Source: DAOTXL01 sp034434895 (GTDB lineage: Bacteria > Chloroflexota > Anaerolineae > JAAYZQ01). From it: a stretch of DNA of 23,217 bases. A program made the translations under genes and the position numbers. The notes below the pieces were generated by a model. That model had not been told where the DNA came from. It worked only from the letters and a program-made list of their open reading frames with translations, and made no database searches. Positions 15,469-22,514 of this stretch are shown one piece after another. How positions within the stretch are numbered: the stretch's first letter is position 1; every line of letters starts with the position of its first letter. The stretch is from positions 1 to 23,217 of the forward strand of contig DAOTYI010000184.1 of NCBI GenBank assembly GCA_034434895.1, written 5' to 3'.

Positions 15469-16228
15469 AGCGGTACACGCCCTGCGGGTCCAGTTCTTCG
15501 CGCAGCAGGCGCAGTTCTTCGGCGGTGGGTGGCTGCGTCTCCCGCAGGTCAGGGGCGATGTGCAGCTCCCAACCCACCTCGGCCTGGACCTCGGCCGGCG
15601 TGACCCCTGGATGCAGGCTGTCAAGCTGCATCTCCCCGCTCGTTCGGTCAAAGGTGAAGGTGCAGCGGTCGGTGACGACCACCTGGGGCCCCCGGCCCGG
15701 CAGGCCCAACGCCGTCCGCTCCCCCACCCCCCCCAGATGGCCGGGGCTGGTGATGAAATCGGGCTGTCGGACAAAGGCCCGCCGGCTGAGGCGCATGACA
15801 ATAAACAGCTGCTGCGCATGGATGGCAATCTCGCACGCCCCGCCGCTGCCTGGCAGGCGGACCCTGGGCCGGGCATAGTCACCGATGACGGTGGTGTTCA
15901 GGTTGCCAAAGCGGTCAATCTGTGCCCCGCCCAGAAAGGCCACCTCGACCAGCCCCCGTTGCAGGTATAACCCGAACAGGTCGGCCATCGAGCAGACCGA
16001 CAGGGCTCCGCTGACCAGCGTCGGATCGCCGATAGACAGGGGCAATCGCGCCGGCCGTGCTCCATAGACGCCGCTTTCATAGATCAACTCCAGATCGGGG
16101 GCCACCGTCCGTCGGGCCAGATTACAGGCGATATTGGGCAGCCCCACCCCAACGAACACGGTGCGCACACCGGCCAACGCCCGCGCCGCCGCGACGATCA
16201 TCATCTCCGCCGGGGTATAATCGGTCAT
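15467..16228 (-). CDS. CoA-transferase subunit B (glutaconate CoA-transferase GctB-like)
   Basis: The 253-residue protein belongs to CoA-transferase family I, beta subunit. It contains the LELIYESGVYGARP motif with E51, at the position expected for the glutamate that forms the enzyme-CoA thioester in GctB. Other conserved blocks are FVGVGLPNIACNLAR, LGGAQIDRFGNLNTT, LPGSGGACEIA and the C-terminal VTPAEVQAEVGWELHIAPDLRET. The ATG at 16228 follows AAGGGAGGAG; an extension to 16366 would overlap the alpha gene. It lies 17 nt downstream of the alpha subunit gene. Together they would move CoA between short acyl-CoA donors and a carboxylic acid. The ring-opening hydrolase IpdAB is an alternative family member. 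Confidence 0.88.
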   Translation of the reverse strand: MTDYTPAEMMIVAAARALAGVRTVFVGVGLPNIACNLARRTVAPDLELIYESGVYGARPARLPLSIGDPTLVSGALSVCSMADLFGLYLQRGLVEVAFLGGAQIDRFGNLNTTVIGDYARPRVRLPGSGGACEIAIHAQQLFIVMRLSRRAFVRQPDFITSPGHLGGVGERTALGLPGRGPQVVVTDRCTFTFDRTSGEMQLDSLHPGVTPAEVQAEVGWELHIAPDLRETQPPTAEELRLLREELDPQGVYR

Positions 16229-16245
16229 CTGCTCCTCCCTTGTAA

Positions 16246-17157
16246 TCAGCCATAGCATCCATAGTTCACCGGGGCGGCCGGTGCCTGGCCGGGGGCCAGA
16301 CGCTCCCAGGTGGACAGCCCCATCCTGGCGACATATTCGGCGCGGTTCTGCACCCCATAGACCCATTCCTCCAGCCAGGCGCGGGTGCCTGCCTGGTCAC
16401 GGCTGATCTCGTCCCAGCGCAGATAAAAGTCGTTGTCGCGGTCGTAGTAGCCCTGGACGTAGGAGGGGTGTGCGCCATAGGGTTCGCACACCACCGCATC
16501 TACCACCAGGCCGGGGATCAGGGTGCGATTGGGATCGCTGCGGATGGCCGCTTCCTCTACGATCTCTTCGACGACGACGATCACATGCCGGGCGGCAAAG
16601 GCCACCTCCTTCTGCACACCCAGCAACCCCCACAGGTGGGTGTTCCCCCGGCAATCGGCCCGTTGGGCGTGGAGGATGGCCACATCGGGGCGGAGGGGAG
16701 GCACGGTAGCGACCGGCCCATCGCCGTAGGGGCTTTCCAGAAAGCGGATGTGGGGGTTGACCCTGGGCAGGTCGCTGCCGAGATAGGAGCGCAGCGGGAA
16801 GAAGGGCAGGCGGTAAGCTCCGGCCAGATAGCGGCCCACCATTCCGAAATGGGAGTATTCCTCCAGTTCCAACGGTGTGGGAATGCCCTGCTCCACAGCC
16901 CGGCGGATGGCATGCAGCGAGCCGACGCCTGGATTGCCCAGATAGGAAAAGACCAGCTTGCGGGCCACTCCGGCAGCGACCATCTGGTCATAGACCAGGT
17001 CGGGCGTCATGCGGCACAGGGTCAGGTCACGGCGGCCCTGGCGGATGATCTCGTGGGCAGCGGCAAAGCAGATGCAGGCCGTAAAGCCCTCGATGGCCAC
17101 CAGGTCGCCATCGTGGACGTAGGCGGCGATCGCCTCTTTCATGGACATCACCTTCAT
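16246..17157 (-). CDS. CoA-transferase subunit A (glutaconate CoA-transferase GctA-like)
   Basis: The 303-residue protein is the alpha partner of the downstream GctB-like subunit. It shows KVMSMKEAIAAYVHDGDLVAIEGF, the CoA-binding start of the family, then LVFSYLGNPGVG, LELEEYSHFGMVGRYLAGA, HAQRADCRGNTHLWG and HVIVVVEEIV. E100 in the EEYSHFGM block falls near where IpdA-type hydrolases have a catalytic Glu, so true transferase versus IpdAB-like hydrolase is open. The intact ESG motif in the beta subunit favours transferase. The ATG at 17157 overlaps the aminotransferase TGA (ATGA); an ATG at 17163 is also possible. The gene order implies that an acid made by the aminotransferase is activated here. 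Confidence 0.88.
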   Translation of the reverse strand: MKVMSMKEAIAAYVHDGDLVAIEGFTACICFAAAHEIIRQGRRDLTLCRMTPDLVYDQMVAAGVARKLVFSYLGNPGVGSLHAIRRAVEQGIPTPLELEEYSHFGMVGRYLAGAYRLPFFPLRSYLGSDLPRVNPHIRFLESPYGDGPVATVPPLRPDVAILHAQRADCRGNTHLWGLLGVQKEVAFAARHVIVVVEEIVEEAAIRSDPNRTLIPGLVVDAVVCEPYGAHPSYVQGYYDRDNDFYLRWDEISRDQAGTRAWLEEWVYGVQNRAEYVARMGLSTWERLAPGQAPAAPVNYGCYG

Positions 17158-18509
17158 GGCCATTCTCCCTCACAGCCTGGATCATTCTCGACCTCGGCCA
17201 GCGCCTCGGCAAAGATGGCAAAGGCGGTGTCGGCCTCGGCCTCGGTCAGGATGAGCGGTGGCGAAAAGCGCACGCTGTTGGGCCCGCAGGGCAGCAGCAG
17301 CAACCCGCGCTTGAAGCATTCCTGCACCACCTGATTGGCCTCCTTCCTGGCTCTGGCCCTGGTCTCCTTGTCTTTGACCAGCTCCACGCCGATCATCAAC
17401 CCCAGACCCCGCACGTCGCCGATCAGGCGGCTCTCGGCGGCCAGCTCGCGCAGGTTGTTCATCAGCCGGGCTCCAACGCGGGCAGCATTGTCCATCAGCC
17501 GCTCCTCCTCGATGACATCCAGGGTGGCCTGGGCGGCGGCGCAGCACACCGGATTGCCGCCGAAGGTGCTGCCGTGTGTGCCCGACGGCCAGCTCATCAC
17601 CTCGTCGCGGGCGATCATGGCCGACACCGGCAGGCCGGAAGCCAACGCCTTGGCCGAGCAGAGGATGTCGGGCTCCACCTCCCAGTGTTCGACGGCCCAC
17701 ATCTTGCCGGTGCGCCCGATGCCGGTCTGGACCTCGTCGGCCACCAGCAGGATGCCGTACCGGTCGCACAGGGCGCGCAGGCGAGAGAGCCAGTTCGGCG
17801 GCGGCACGATATAGCCGCCCTCCCCCTGCACCGGTTCGACAAAGATGGCAGCCACCTCCTCCGGGGCGAGGGAGCGGGTGAACAGCTCATTCTCGATATA
17901 GTCCACACAGGCCAGGTTGCAACCCGGATAGGTCAGGTTGTAGTTGCAGCGGTAGCAGTAGGCATAGGGCACGTGGGTGACACCCGATACCAGGGGGCGG
18001 AAATCCTGCTTGTACCGGGCGCTGCTGGCCGTCAGCGACACGGCGCCCATGGTGCGGCCGTGGAACGCGCCCAGGAAGGCGATCACCTGCGAGCGGCCGG
18101 TGTGGTAGCGGGCCAGCTTAAAGGCCGCTTCCACCGCTTCGGCGCCCGAGTTGCCCAGGAACACCTTCTTCGAGTTGTTTCCCGGCGCCAGCCTGCCCAG
18201 GCGTTCGGCCAGGGCCACATACAGCGGATCGTAGAAATCGGCCCCGCAGATGTGCAGCAGCCGGGCGGCCTGCTCCTGGACCGCCTGCACCACACGGGGA
18301 TGGCAGTGCCCGGTGGAACAGACGGCGATGCCGGCGGCACAATCCAGAAAACGGTTCCCGTCCACATCCTCGACCATCGTCCCCTGCGCCCGCCTGACGG
18401 CCAGAGGATAGGCGCGGGGGAGCGACGGGGTGACGGCCCGGTCGCTGCGGGCCAGGATGGCCCGTGCCCTGGGGCCGGGCGGCGGCGTGACCAGATAGGG
18501 TACTTGCAT
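17154..18509 (-). CDS. Class-III PLP aminotransferase of the GABA/ornithine aminotransferase-racemase group
   Basis: The 451-residue enzyme shows the fold-type I class-III pattern. GNSGAEAVEAAFKLAR binds PLP phosphate, FHGRT follows, D258 (LVADEVQTGIGRTG) contacts the pyridine N, and K287 (CSAKALASG) is the Schiff-base lysine. From memory it closely resembles the 'acetylornithine aminotransferase family' proteins of Thermococcales and Chloroflexota, some of which are broad amino-acid racemases or omega-aminotransferases. The PGPRARAILARSD opening and a four-Cys segment (C185, C188, C197, C201 in YCYRCNYNLTYPGCNLAC) are typical of that group. The ATG at 18509 has GGAGGGGAG 6 nt upstream; near-cognate starts at 18512 and 18515 are less likely. 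It heads the CoA-transferase genes and follows an Lrp regulator. Confidence 0.9.
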   Translation of the reverse strand: MQVPYLVTPPPGPRARAILARSDRAVTPSLPRAYPLAVRRAQGTMVEDVDGNRFLDCAAGIAVCSTGHCHPRVVQAVQEQAARLLHICGADFYDPLYVALAERLGRLAPGNNSKKVFLGNSGAEAVEAAFKLARYHTGRSQVIAFLGAFHGRTMGAVSLTASSARYKQDFRPLVSGVTHVPYAYCYRCNYNLTYPGCNLACVDYIENELFTRSLAPEEVAAIFVEPVQGEGGYIVPPPNWLSRLRALCDRYGILLVADEVQTGIGRTGKMWAVEHWEVEPDILCSAKALASGLPVSAMIARDEVMSWPSGTHGSTFGGNPVCCAAAQATLDVIEEERLMDNAARVGARLMNNLRELAAESRLIGDVRGLGLMIGVELVKDKETRARARKEANQVVQECFKRGLLLLPCGPNSVRFSPPLILTEAEADTAFAIFAEALAEVENDPGCEGEWP

Positions 18510-18527
18510 CACCAACTCCCCTCCTCA

Positions 18528-18633
18528 GAGCTTGTCTGAAAACCACCAAGGCACAAAGGACACCAAGGGTATTCGTTTCCTTCGTGTTCTTTGTGGCCTT
18601 TGTGTCTTTGTGGTGAGCTTTTCAGACCGGCTC
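18528..18633 (+). repeat. Palindromic intergenic repeat family 2, copy 2
   Basis: This copy starts GAGCTTGTCTGAAAACCACC, identical to copy 1 at 4762, and ends AGCTTTTCAGACCGGCTC. It is 106 bp against 99 bp, the difference being an extra TTTGTGTC-type unit in the right arm. It lies between the Lrp gene and the aminotransferase gene, just upstream of the latter's ribosome-binding site, so the transcript would carry a long hairpin there. Confidence 0.88.
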
Positions 18634-18651
18634 TAAGTTGCTTCAGCAGGG

Positions 18652-19101
18652 CTATTCGAAAGCCGGCGACCAGCGATAGGACAGCTTGTAGCTGCGGGCG
18701 ATCATCAACGTCTCGGTGGAGCGAACCCCTGGAATCAGGTGGATCTGTTGCGTGATCAGGTTGACCAGATGGGGCAGGTCTCGACAAAAGACCTCGACGA
18801 TCAGGTCAAAGGAACCCAGGGTCATGACCAGGTAACTCACCTCCGGCAAGGCGGCAATGGCCCGCGCCACCTGGTCGGCTGCGGCCGGTTCGACCGACAC
18901 GGCGATGATGGCCGGGGCATTAAAGCCGAGGGTGTAGGGGTCCACGATCCCCACCGTCCGCACAATCCCCCTGTCCACCAGGCTCTGATAGCGGATGCGC
19001 ACCGTCGTTTCCGACACGTTGGCCTGTTTGGCGATCTGAGTGAACGGCGTCCGCCCGTCGGCCTGCAAGGTGTGCAGGATGAGCCGGTCCAATTCGTCCA
19101 T
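18652..19101 (-). CDS. Lrp/AsnC-family transcriptional regulator
   Basis: The 149-residue protein has an N-terminal winged helix-turn-helix (MDELDRLILHTLQADGRTPFTQIAKQANVSETTVRIRYQSL) with the IVR strand. A C-terminal RAM/ACT-like amino-acid-binding domain follows (VSYLVMTLGSFDLIVEVFCRD, GVRSTETLMIARSYK). Lrp proteins form dimers to octamers and respond to amino acids. The start at 19101 has AGAGGTG upstream. A longer frame to 19137 would begin at the predicted transcription start and is rejected. The gene faces the C45 copy 2 gene across a short divergent control region, and its downstream neighbours are amino-acid catabolic genes, so it probably regulates both sides. Confidence 0.93.
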   Translation of the reverse strand: MDELDRLILHTLQADGRTPFTQIAKQANVSETTVRIRYQSLVDRGIVRTVGIVDPYTLGFNAPAIIAVSVEPAAADQVARAIAALPEVSYLVMTLGSFDLIVEVFCRDLPHLVNLITQQIHLIPGVRSTETLMIARSYKLSYRWSPAFE

Positions 19102-19142
19102 AGCACCTCTGAAGCATGTTTGTATATCAACGTCCAAAAGCC

Positions 19143-19171
19143 ATTATACCACAAAATTCGAACCATGGCAA
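19143..19171 (-). promoter_or_regulatory. Promoter of the Lrp-family gene (and possibly the catabolic genes)
   Basis: On the minus strand TTGCCA (19171-19166) and TATAAT (19148-19143) have a 17-bp spacer and a TGG extension before the -10. The predicted start is near 19136, giving a 35-nt leader that contains an A/T-rich TTGATATACAAAC stretch. Confidence 0.85.
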
Positions 19172-19192
19172 GATTTTTAGTTTGCTTTTCAA

Positions 19193-19207
19193 AGTCAGAA
19201 TTTGACT
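19193..19207. promoter_or_regulatory. Operator-like dyad in the divergent control region
   Basis: AGTCAGAATTTGACT is a 15-bp imperfect palindrome (AGTCA/TGACT arms, AT-rich centre, one mismatched pair). It overlaps the -35 of the plus-strand promoter. Its length and AT core resemble Lrp-type sites, so it is a candidate binding site for the adjacent Lrp-like protein. Confidence 0.45.
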
Positions 19208-19230
19208 CTGGCCTGCTTTTGTGCTATCAT
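19202..19230 (+). promoter_or_regulatory. Promoter of C45 Ntn-hydrolase copy 2
   Basis: TTGACT at 19202-19207 and TATCAT at 19225-19230 are spaced by 17 bp, with TGC forming an extended -10. Transcription would start near 19237, immediately before repeat family 1, placing the whole repeat copy in a 5' leader of about 200 nt. Confidence 0.8.
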
Positions 19231-19240
19231 GGCCAGGGAT

Positions 19241-19434
19241 TTATAGGACACGGACTTCGGATGAACACAGATGATCGAACAGGGCTTATGACATGTCCAC
19301 CACCAAGACACGAAGGCACCAAGATTCCATGGTCATTCTTTGTGCCTGGTGCCTTTGTGGTAAGCCTGCCGGGTCAACGGCGTACCTCCTGGGATCGAAG
19401 GGAAAATCCGTGCTATCCGTGTCCCATGATGAGG
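19241..19434 (+). repeat. Dispersed intergenic repeat family 1, copy B
   Basis: This is the inverted counterpart of 1-236. It begins TTATAGGACACGG and ends CTATCCGTGTCCCATGATG, with a central hairpin whose arms are CCACCAAGACACGAAGGCACC and TGCCTGGTGCCTTTGTGG. It fills almost the entire leader between the predicted transcription start and the ribosome-binding site of the C45 copy 2 gene. Confidence 0.88.
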
Positions 19435-19441
19435 GAGAATG

Positions 19442-20512
19442 ATGGCAGTTGATCCGATTCCGCTGCTCGAAGTCAGGGGCACGCACCGGCAGGTGGGCCA
19501 GCAGATCGGCCAGGCGCTGAAGCCCCGCTTACAACGCCTGCTGGCGCGCGCCCGTCAGGAGCTGCCCAACAGCCTGAAATGGGAAGAGATGGTGCGCCAG
19601 GCCCGGCTCTATCTGGCCTATAGCCGCGACGCCTATCCGCAGTATGTCGAAGAGCTGGAGGGGATGGCCCAGGGGGCAGAGTTGCCTTTTGAGGATCTGT
19701 TCCTGCAGATGTGCGAGGAGCTGTGGGAGCGGGCGGCATGGCGGGGCTGCACCGATATGCTGGCGCGGGGCCGGGCCACTGTGGACGGTTCCACGCTGGT
19801 GGCCCACACCAACGACCTCGGTCCGGAGGCCGAGGAGGACCTGGTCATCCTCAAGGTGCAGGCCGGCGACGAGCCTGAATTCCTGGGGGTCTCGGTGGCC
19901 GGCCTGGGTTACAGCGCCGGGTTTAACGCCGCCGGCATCAGCATGACCGGCAACCAGGTCTCGTGCAACGACATCCGCCCCGGCGTGCCGCGCCTGCTGA
20001 TCGTGCGGGCCATTCTGGCGGCGCGGCGGCTGGAGGAGGCGATGAACGCCTGCCTGCTGCCTTCACGGGCGTCCAACTATAACAACATCATCGCCGATGC
20101 CGATGGCGAAGCCTATAGCATGGAAGGTTCGGCCACCGATTGCGAACCGATCTACATCGAGGGCGATCTCCTGGCCCACGCCAACCACTATGTCAGCCCG
20201 CCGATGCGCCGCTTCGAGGCCGAGCGCCACGCCATCGCCGGTTCGATCATCCGCCACCACCGCGCCCTGCGGCTGTTGCGCGAGAATGATGGGCGGCACT
20301 CGCCGGAGCTGTTCAAGAAGCTGCTGGCCGACCACGCCAACTATCCCGGCTCGATCTGCAAGCACGGCCAGGAGGCGGTGACGGTGTTCAGCCTGATCCT
20401 CAACCTGAATGAGCGGCGGGCCTGGATCGGCAGGGGACGGCCATGCCGGACAACCTGGTATGAATACAGGCTGGAACCCTGGACGCCACCCGCCGACTGG
20501 TTCAGGCCCTGA
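19442..20512 (+). CDS. C45-family Ntn-hydrolase (acyl-CoA:6-APA acyltransferase-like), copy 2
   Basis: The 356-residue precursor has its predicted autocleavage site at G102-C103 (WRGCTDML). It shares the block order of copy 1: RGTHRQVGQQIGQAL, VAHTNDLGP, FNAAGISMTGNQ, GVPRLLIVRAILAAR, IIADADGEAYSMEGSAT, HANHYVSPPMR and LADHANYPGSICKHG. Side chains near the nucleophile differ from copy 1 (TND versus NEDW), so the acyl or amine specificity probably differs. Two adjacent ATGs exist at 19439 and 19442; GAGGG at 19431-19435 gives better spacing to 19442. It is transcribed divergently from the Lrp gene. The end converges on fmt, with only 12 bp between stops and no terminator hairpin. Confidence 0.9.
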   Translation: MAVDPIPLLEVRGTHRQVGQQIGQALKPRLQRLLARARQELPNSLKWEEMVRQARLYLAYSRDAYPQYVEELEGMAQGAELPFEDLFLQMCEELWERAAWRGCTDMLARGRATVDGSTLVAHTNDLGPEAEEDLVILKVQAGDEPEFLGVSVAGLGYSAGFNAAGISMTGNQVSCNDIRPGVPRLLIVRAILAARRLEEAMNACLLPSRASNYNNIIADADGEAYSMEGSATDCEPIYIEGDLLAHANHYVSPPMRRFEAERHAIAGSIIRHHRALRLLRENDGRHSPELFKKLLADHANYPGSICKHGQEAVTVFSLILNLNERRAWIGRGRPCRTTWYEYRLEPWTPPADWFRP

Positions 20513-20524
20513 CCGGCTGGCCTG

Positions 20525-21454
20525 TTACCCCAGCCGCCCGCCGATGAGACCGCGCTGGCCCCGGACAAAGGGACCGGCGGCCAGCGGCTTTTTGCCGGCC
20601 AGTTGGACCTCCAGCAGTTCCAGAAGGCCCTGACCGGTGATCACCCCCATCCCGCCCGGCAGGGCGATGACCGTGCCGGGTGGCTCTGCCCCCGACCAGG
20701 TTGGATGGGGACAGGCCCGCCACACCTTGAGCTGCTGCCCCTGCCAGGTGGTGTAGGCCCCCGGCCACGGGACACAGGCCCGCACCTGGCGGTCCAGGTC
20801 GGCAGCCGGCCGGGACCAGTCCAGCCGGCCATCCTCTTTGCGCAGCGGACGGCAGTAGCTGGCCAGCGAACTGTCCTGAGGCCGGGGCCGAATCTCCCCC
20901 GCCAGCCAGCCCGGCAGCCTCTCCACCAGCAACCGTGCCCCCAGGTCGGCCAGTCTGGCCGTCAGCGTCGCCGTCGTATCGTCGGGGGCGATGGGCCATT
21001 CGGCCTGGGCCAGGATCGGGCCGGTGTCCAACCCCTCATCCAGGCGCATGAGGGTCACCCCCGTGGTCGGATCGCCGGCCAGGATGGCGGCCGGGATGGG
21101 GGCTGCGCCCCGCCAGCGGGGTAACAGCGAGGCGTGGAGGTTCAGGCAGCCATAGGGCGGCAGTTCCAACACCGCCGGCTGTAGAATCTGGCCGAAGGCG
21201 ACGACCACAATGACCTCCGGTTGCCATTCTGCCAGATGGGCCACCGCCTCCGCTGTGCGGAGCGTCTGCGGCTGGAAGAGCGGCAGGCCCTGGGCCAGGG
21301 CTACCTCTTTGACCGGTGAAGGCAGCAGCTTTTGTCCCCGCCCGGCTGGCCGGTCCGGTTGGGTAACAACCCCCACCACCTGGTGGCAGGCGGTCAGCGC
21401 CCGCAGGGCCGGCACAGCAAACCGGGGCGTCCCCATGAAGACGATACGGGCCAT
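20525..21454 (-). CDS. fmt: Methionyl-tRNA formyltransferase
   Basis: The 309-residue enzyme formylates Met-tRNAfMet with 10-formyl-THF for translation initiation. The N-terminal domain shows RIVFMGTPRFAVPAL, the PAGRGQKLLPSPVK loop that contacts tRNA, NLHASLLPRWRGAAPI with catalytic N106 and H108, and DEGLDTGPIL with D143. The C-terminal OB-like domain (about 205-309) includes CVPWPGAYTTWQGQQLKVWRA. Length matches the family. The start at 21454 follows AGGGGGAAG; a longer frame to 21532 would cross the promoter. The usual partner def is not adjacent in this window. Confidence 0.96.
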   Translation of the reverse strand: MARIVFMGTPRFAVPALRALTACHQVVGVVTQPDRPAGRGQKLLPSPVKEVALAQGLPLFQPQTLRTAEAVAHLAEWQPEVIVVVAFGQILQPAVLELPPYGCLNLHASLLPRWRGAAPIPAAILAGDPTTGVTLMRLDEGLDTGPILAQAEWPIAPDDTTATLTARLADLGARLLVERLPGWLAGEIRPRPQDSSLASYCRPLRKEDGRLDWSRPAADLDRQVRACVPWPGAYTTWQGQQLKVWRACPHPTWSGAEPPGTVIALPGGMGVITGQGLLELLEVQLAGKKPLAAGPFVRGQRGLIGGRLG

Positions 21455-21485
21455 ACTTCCCCCTGGATGCACAGGATGGAGTGTC

Positions 21486-21514
21486 AGCTTACCACATTCC
21501 GGGTCGGATGTCAA
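21486..21514 (-). promoter_or_regulatory. Promoter of fmt
   Basis: On the minus strand TTGACA (21514-21509) and TAAGCT (21491-21486) are spaced by 17 bp, with a TGG extension that compensates for the poor -10. The predicted start is near 21479, 25 nt before the fmt ATG. Confidence 0.7.
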
Positions 21515-21521
21515 CAACTGA

Positions 21522-21553
21522 TTGTAGGACAACTGCGAGCAGTTGCCCTACAA
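21522..21553. repeat. 32-bp REP-like palindrome between divergent promoters
   Basis: TTGTAGG, A, CAACTGC, GA, GCAGTTG, C, CCTACAA forms two 7-bp stems separated by one A/C mismatch around a 2-base centre. Only one copy is in this window. It sits between the divergent promoters of fmt and the DUF1848 gene. Confidence 0.75.
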
Positions 21554-21599
21554 AGCGCGCGAGCCTGTACGCCAGGTGCAACTTTGTGACGGGTCAGAG

Positions 21600-21628
21600 T
21601 TGAGCCGGGGCATAACTTGTGTTACAAT
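21600..21628 (+). promoter_or_regulatory. Promoter of the DUF1848-radical SAM operon
   Basis: TTGAGC at 21600-21605 and TACAAT at 21623-21628 are 17 bp apart, with TGT forming an extended -10 identical to that of the aldolase promoter (TGTTACAAT). Transcription would start near 21635, so the frame opening at 21617 cannot be the true start. Confidence 0.8.
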
Positions 21629-21661
21629 CGGCAGCACCGGATGGGAAAAGGGGATCGGCCT

Positions 21662-22510
21662 TTGACGGGCTTTGTCTTTCGCCTGGAGGATTATCCCCGC
21701 TACCTGGAACGGGTGGGGGGAGCCAGTTATATAGATGTGACCCGCCGCACCGACCCGGCCCGCATCGGCCAGGTGTGGGACAACCTGAGCGCCCTGGTCG
21801 AGAGCTACGGCGCGCCCTGGGTCGTCCAGCTTTGGACCAAAGACGCAGCCACGGCCTTGGCGCGGGGAGGCGCTGTGCTGCGGCGTCTGGTGGACGAGGG
21901 TACAACCCTGGTCGCTCAGGTGACCGTCACCGGCCTGAGCGGCACCGTCTGGGAACCCAATACCCCGGCCAGGCCCTTTGCCGGCGTGGAGGCGCTCATC
22001 GCTCTGGCCGGCGGTCCGGATCATATCAAGTGGCGCTACGACCCGGTCATCCCCACCGTGCACCGCCCTGACCGTTTCCGCCACCTGGCCGGACAGGCAG
22101 CAGCGCTGGGCCTCAGCCGCTGTGTGATCAACTTTATCGCGCCGCCGGGCCGCTATCGGCGGGTGGACGACCGCCTGGCCGGGGTCTTGCCCGGCTGGGC
22201 AGAGGGGATGCCCGGTTACGACGATACCTGGCGGGCGGAAATCGCCGCCGAGCTGGTCGAAATCGGGGCAGAGTCTGGCCTGAGCGTGGCGACCTGTGCC
22301 GAGTCGGCCGGGCTGGTGGGGCGGGTGCCGGGGCTGCGGCCGGCTGCGTGTGGCGACCACGCCTGGTTTGTCGCCCTCTCCGGGCGCGATCCGGGCCGCG
22401 CCCCAACGGCCGGCAGCCGGCCTGGATGCGGCTGCGCTGCCTATTTCGACGTGGGGCTTTACGGTCAGTGGGCCCGTTGCCACCGCTGCCTCTACTGCTA
22501 TGCCGGTTGA
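21662..22510 (+). CDS. DUF1848-family protein with C-terminal Cys cluster
   Basis: The 282-residue protein matches, from memory, the DUF1848 family (PF08902). Supporting blocks are SYIDVTRRTDP near the N terminus, VVQLWTKDA, QVTVTGLSGTVWEPNTP, IKWRYDPVIPT, LSRCVINFIAPPGRYRR and ATCAES, with a C-terminal CGCAAYFDVGLYG then CHRCLYCYAG. Cysteines 256, 258, 273, 276 and 279 suggest an iron-sulfur or zinc site at the extreme C terminus. The function is unknown; a radical-SAM-like or metal-dependent nucleic-acid role is speculation. TTG at 21662 is preceded by AAAAGGGGA with 7-nt spacing; ATG at 21641 is the alternative but would leave only a 6-nt leader. The next gene encodes a radical-SAM protein 4 nt downstream. 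Confidence 0.82.
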   Translation: MTGFVFRLEDYPRYLERVGGASYIDVTRRTDPARIGQVWDNLSALVESYGAPWVVQLWTKDAATALARGGAVLRRLVDEGTTLVAQVTVTGLSGTVWEPNTPARPFAGVEALIALAGGPDHIKWRYDPVIPTVHRPDRFRHLAGQAAALGLSRCVINFIAPPGRYRRVDDRLAGVLPGWAEGMPGYDDTWRAEIAAELVEIGAESGLSVATCAESAGLVGRVPGLRPAACGDHAWFVALSGRDPGRAPTAGSRPGCGCAAYFDVGLYGQWARCHRCLYCYAG

Positions 22511-22514
22511 CCTG

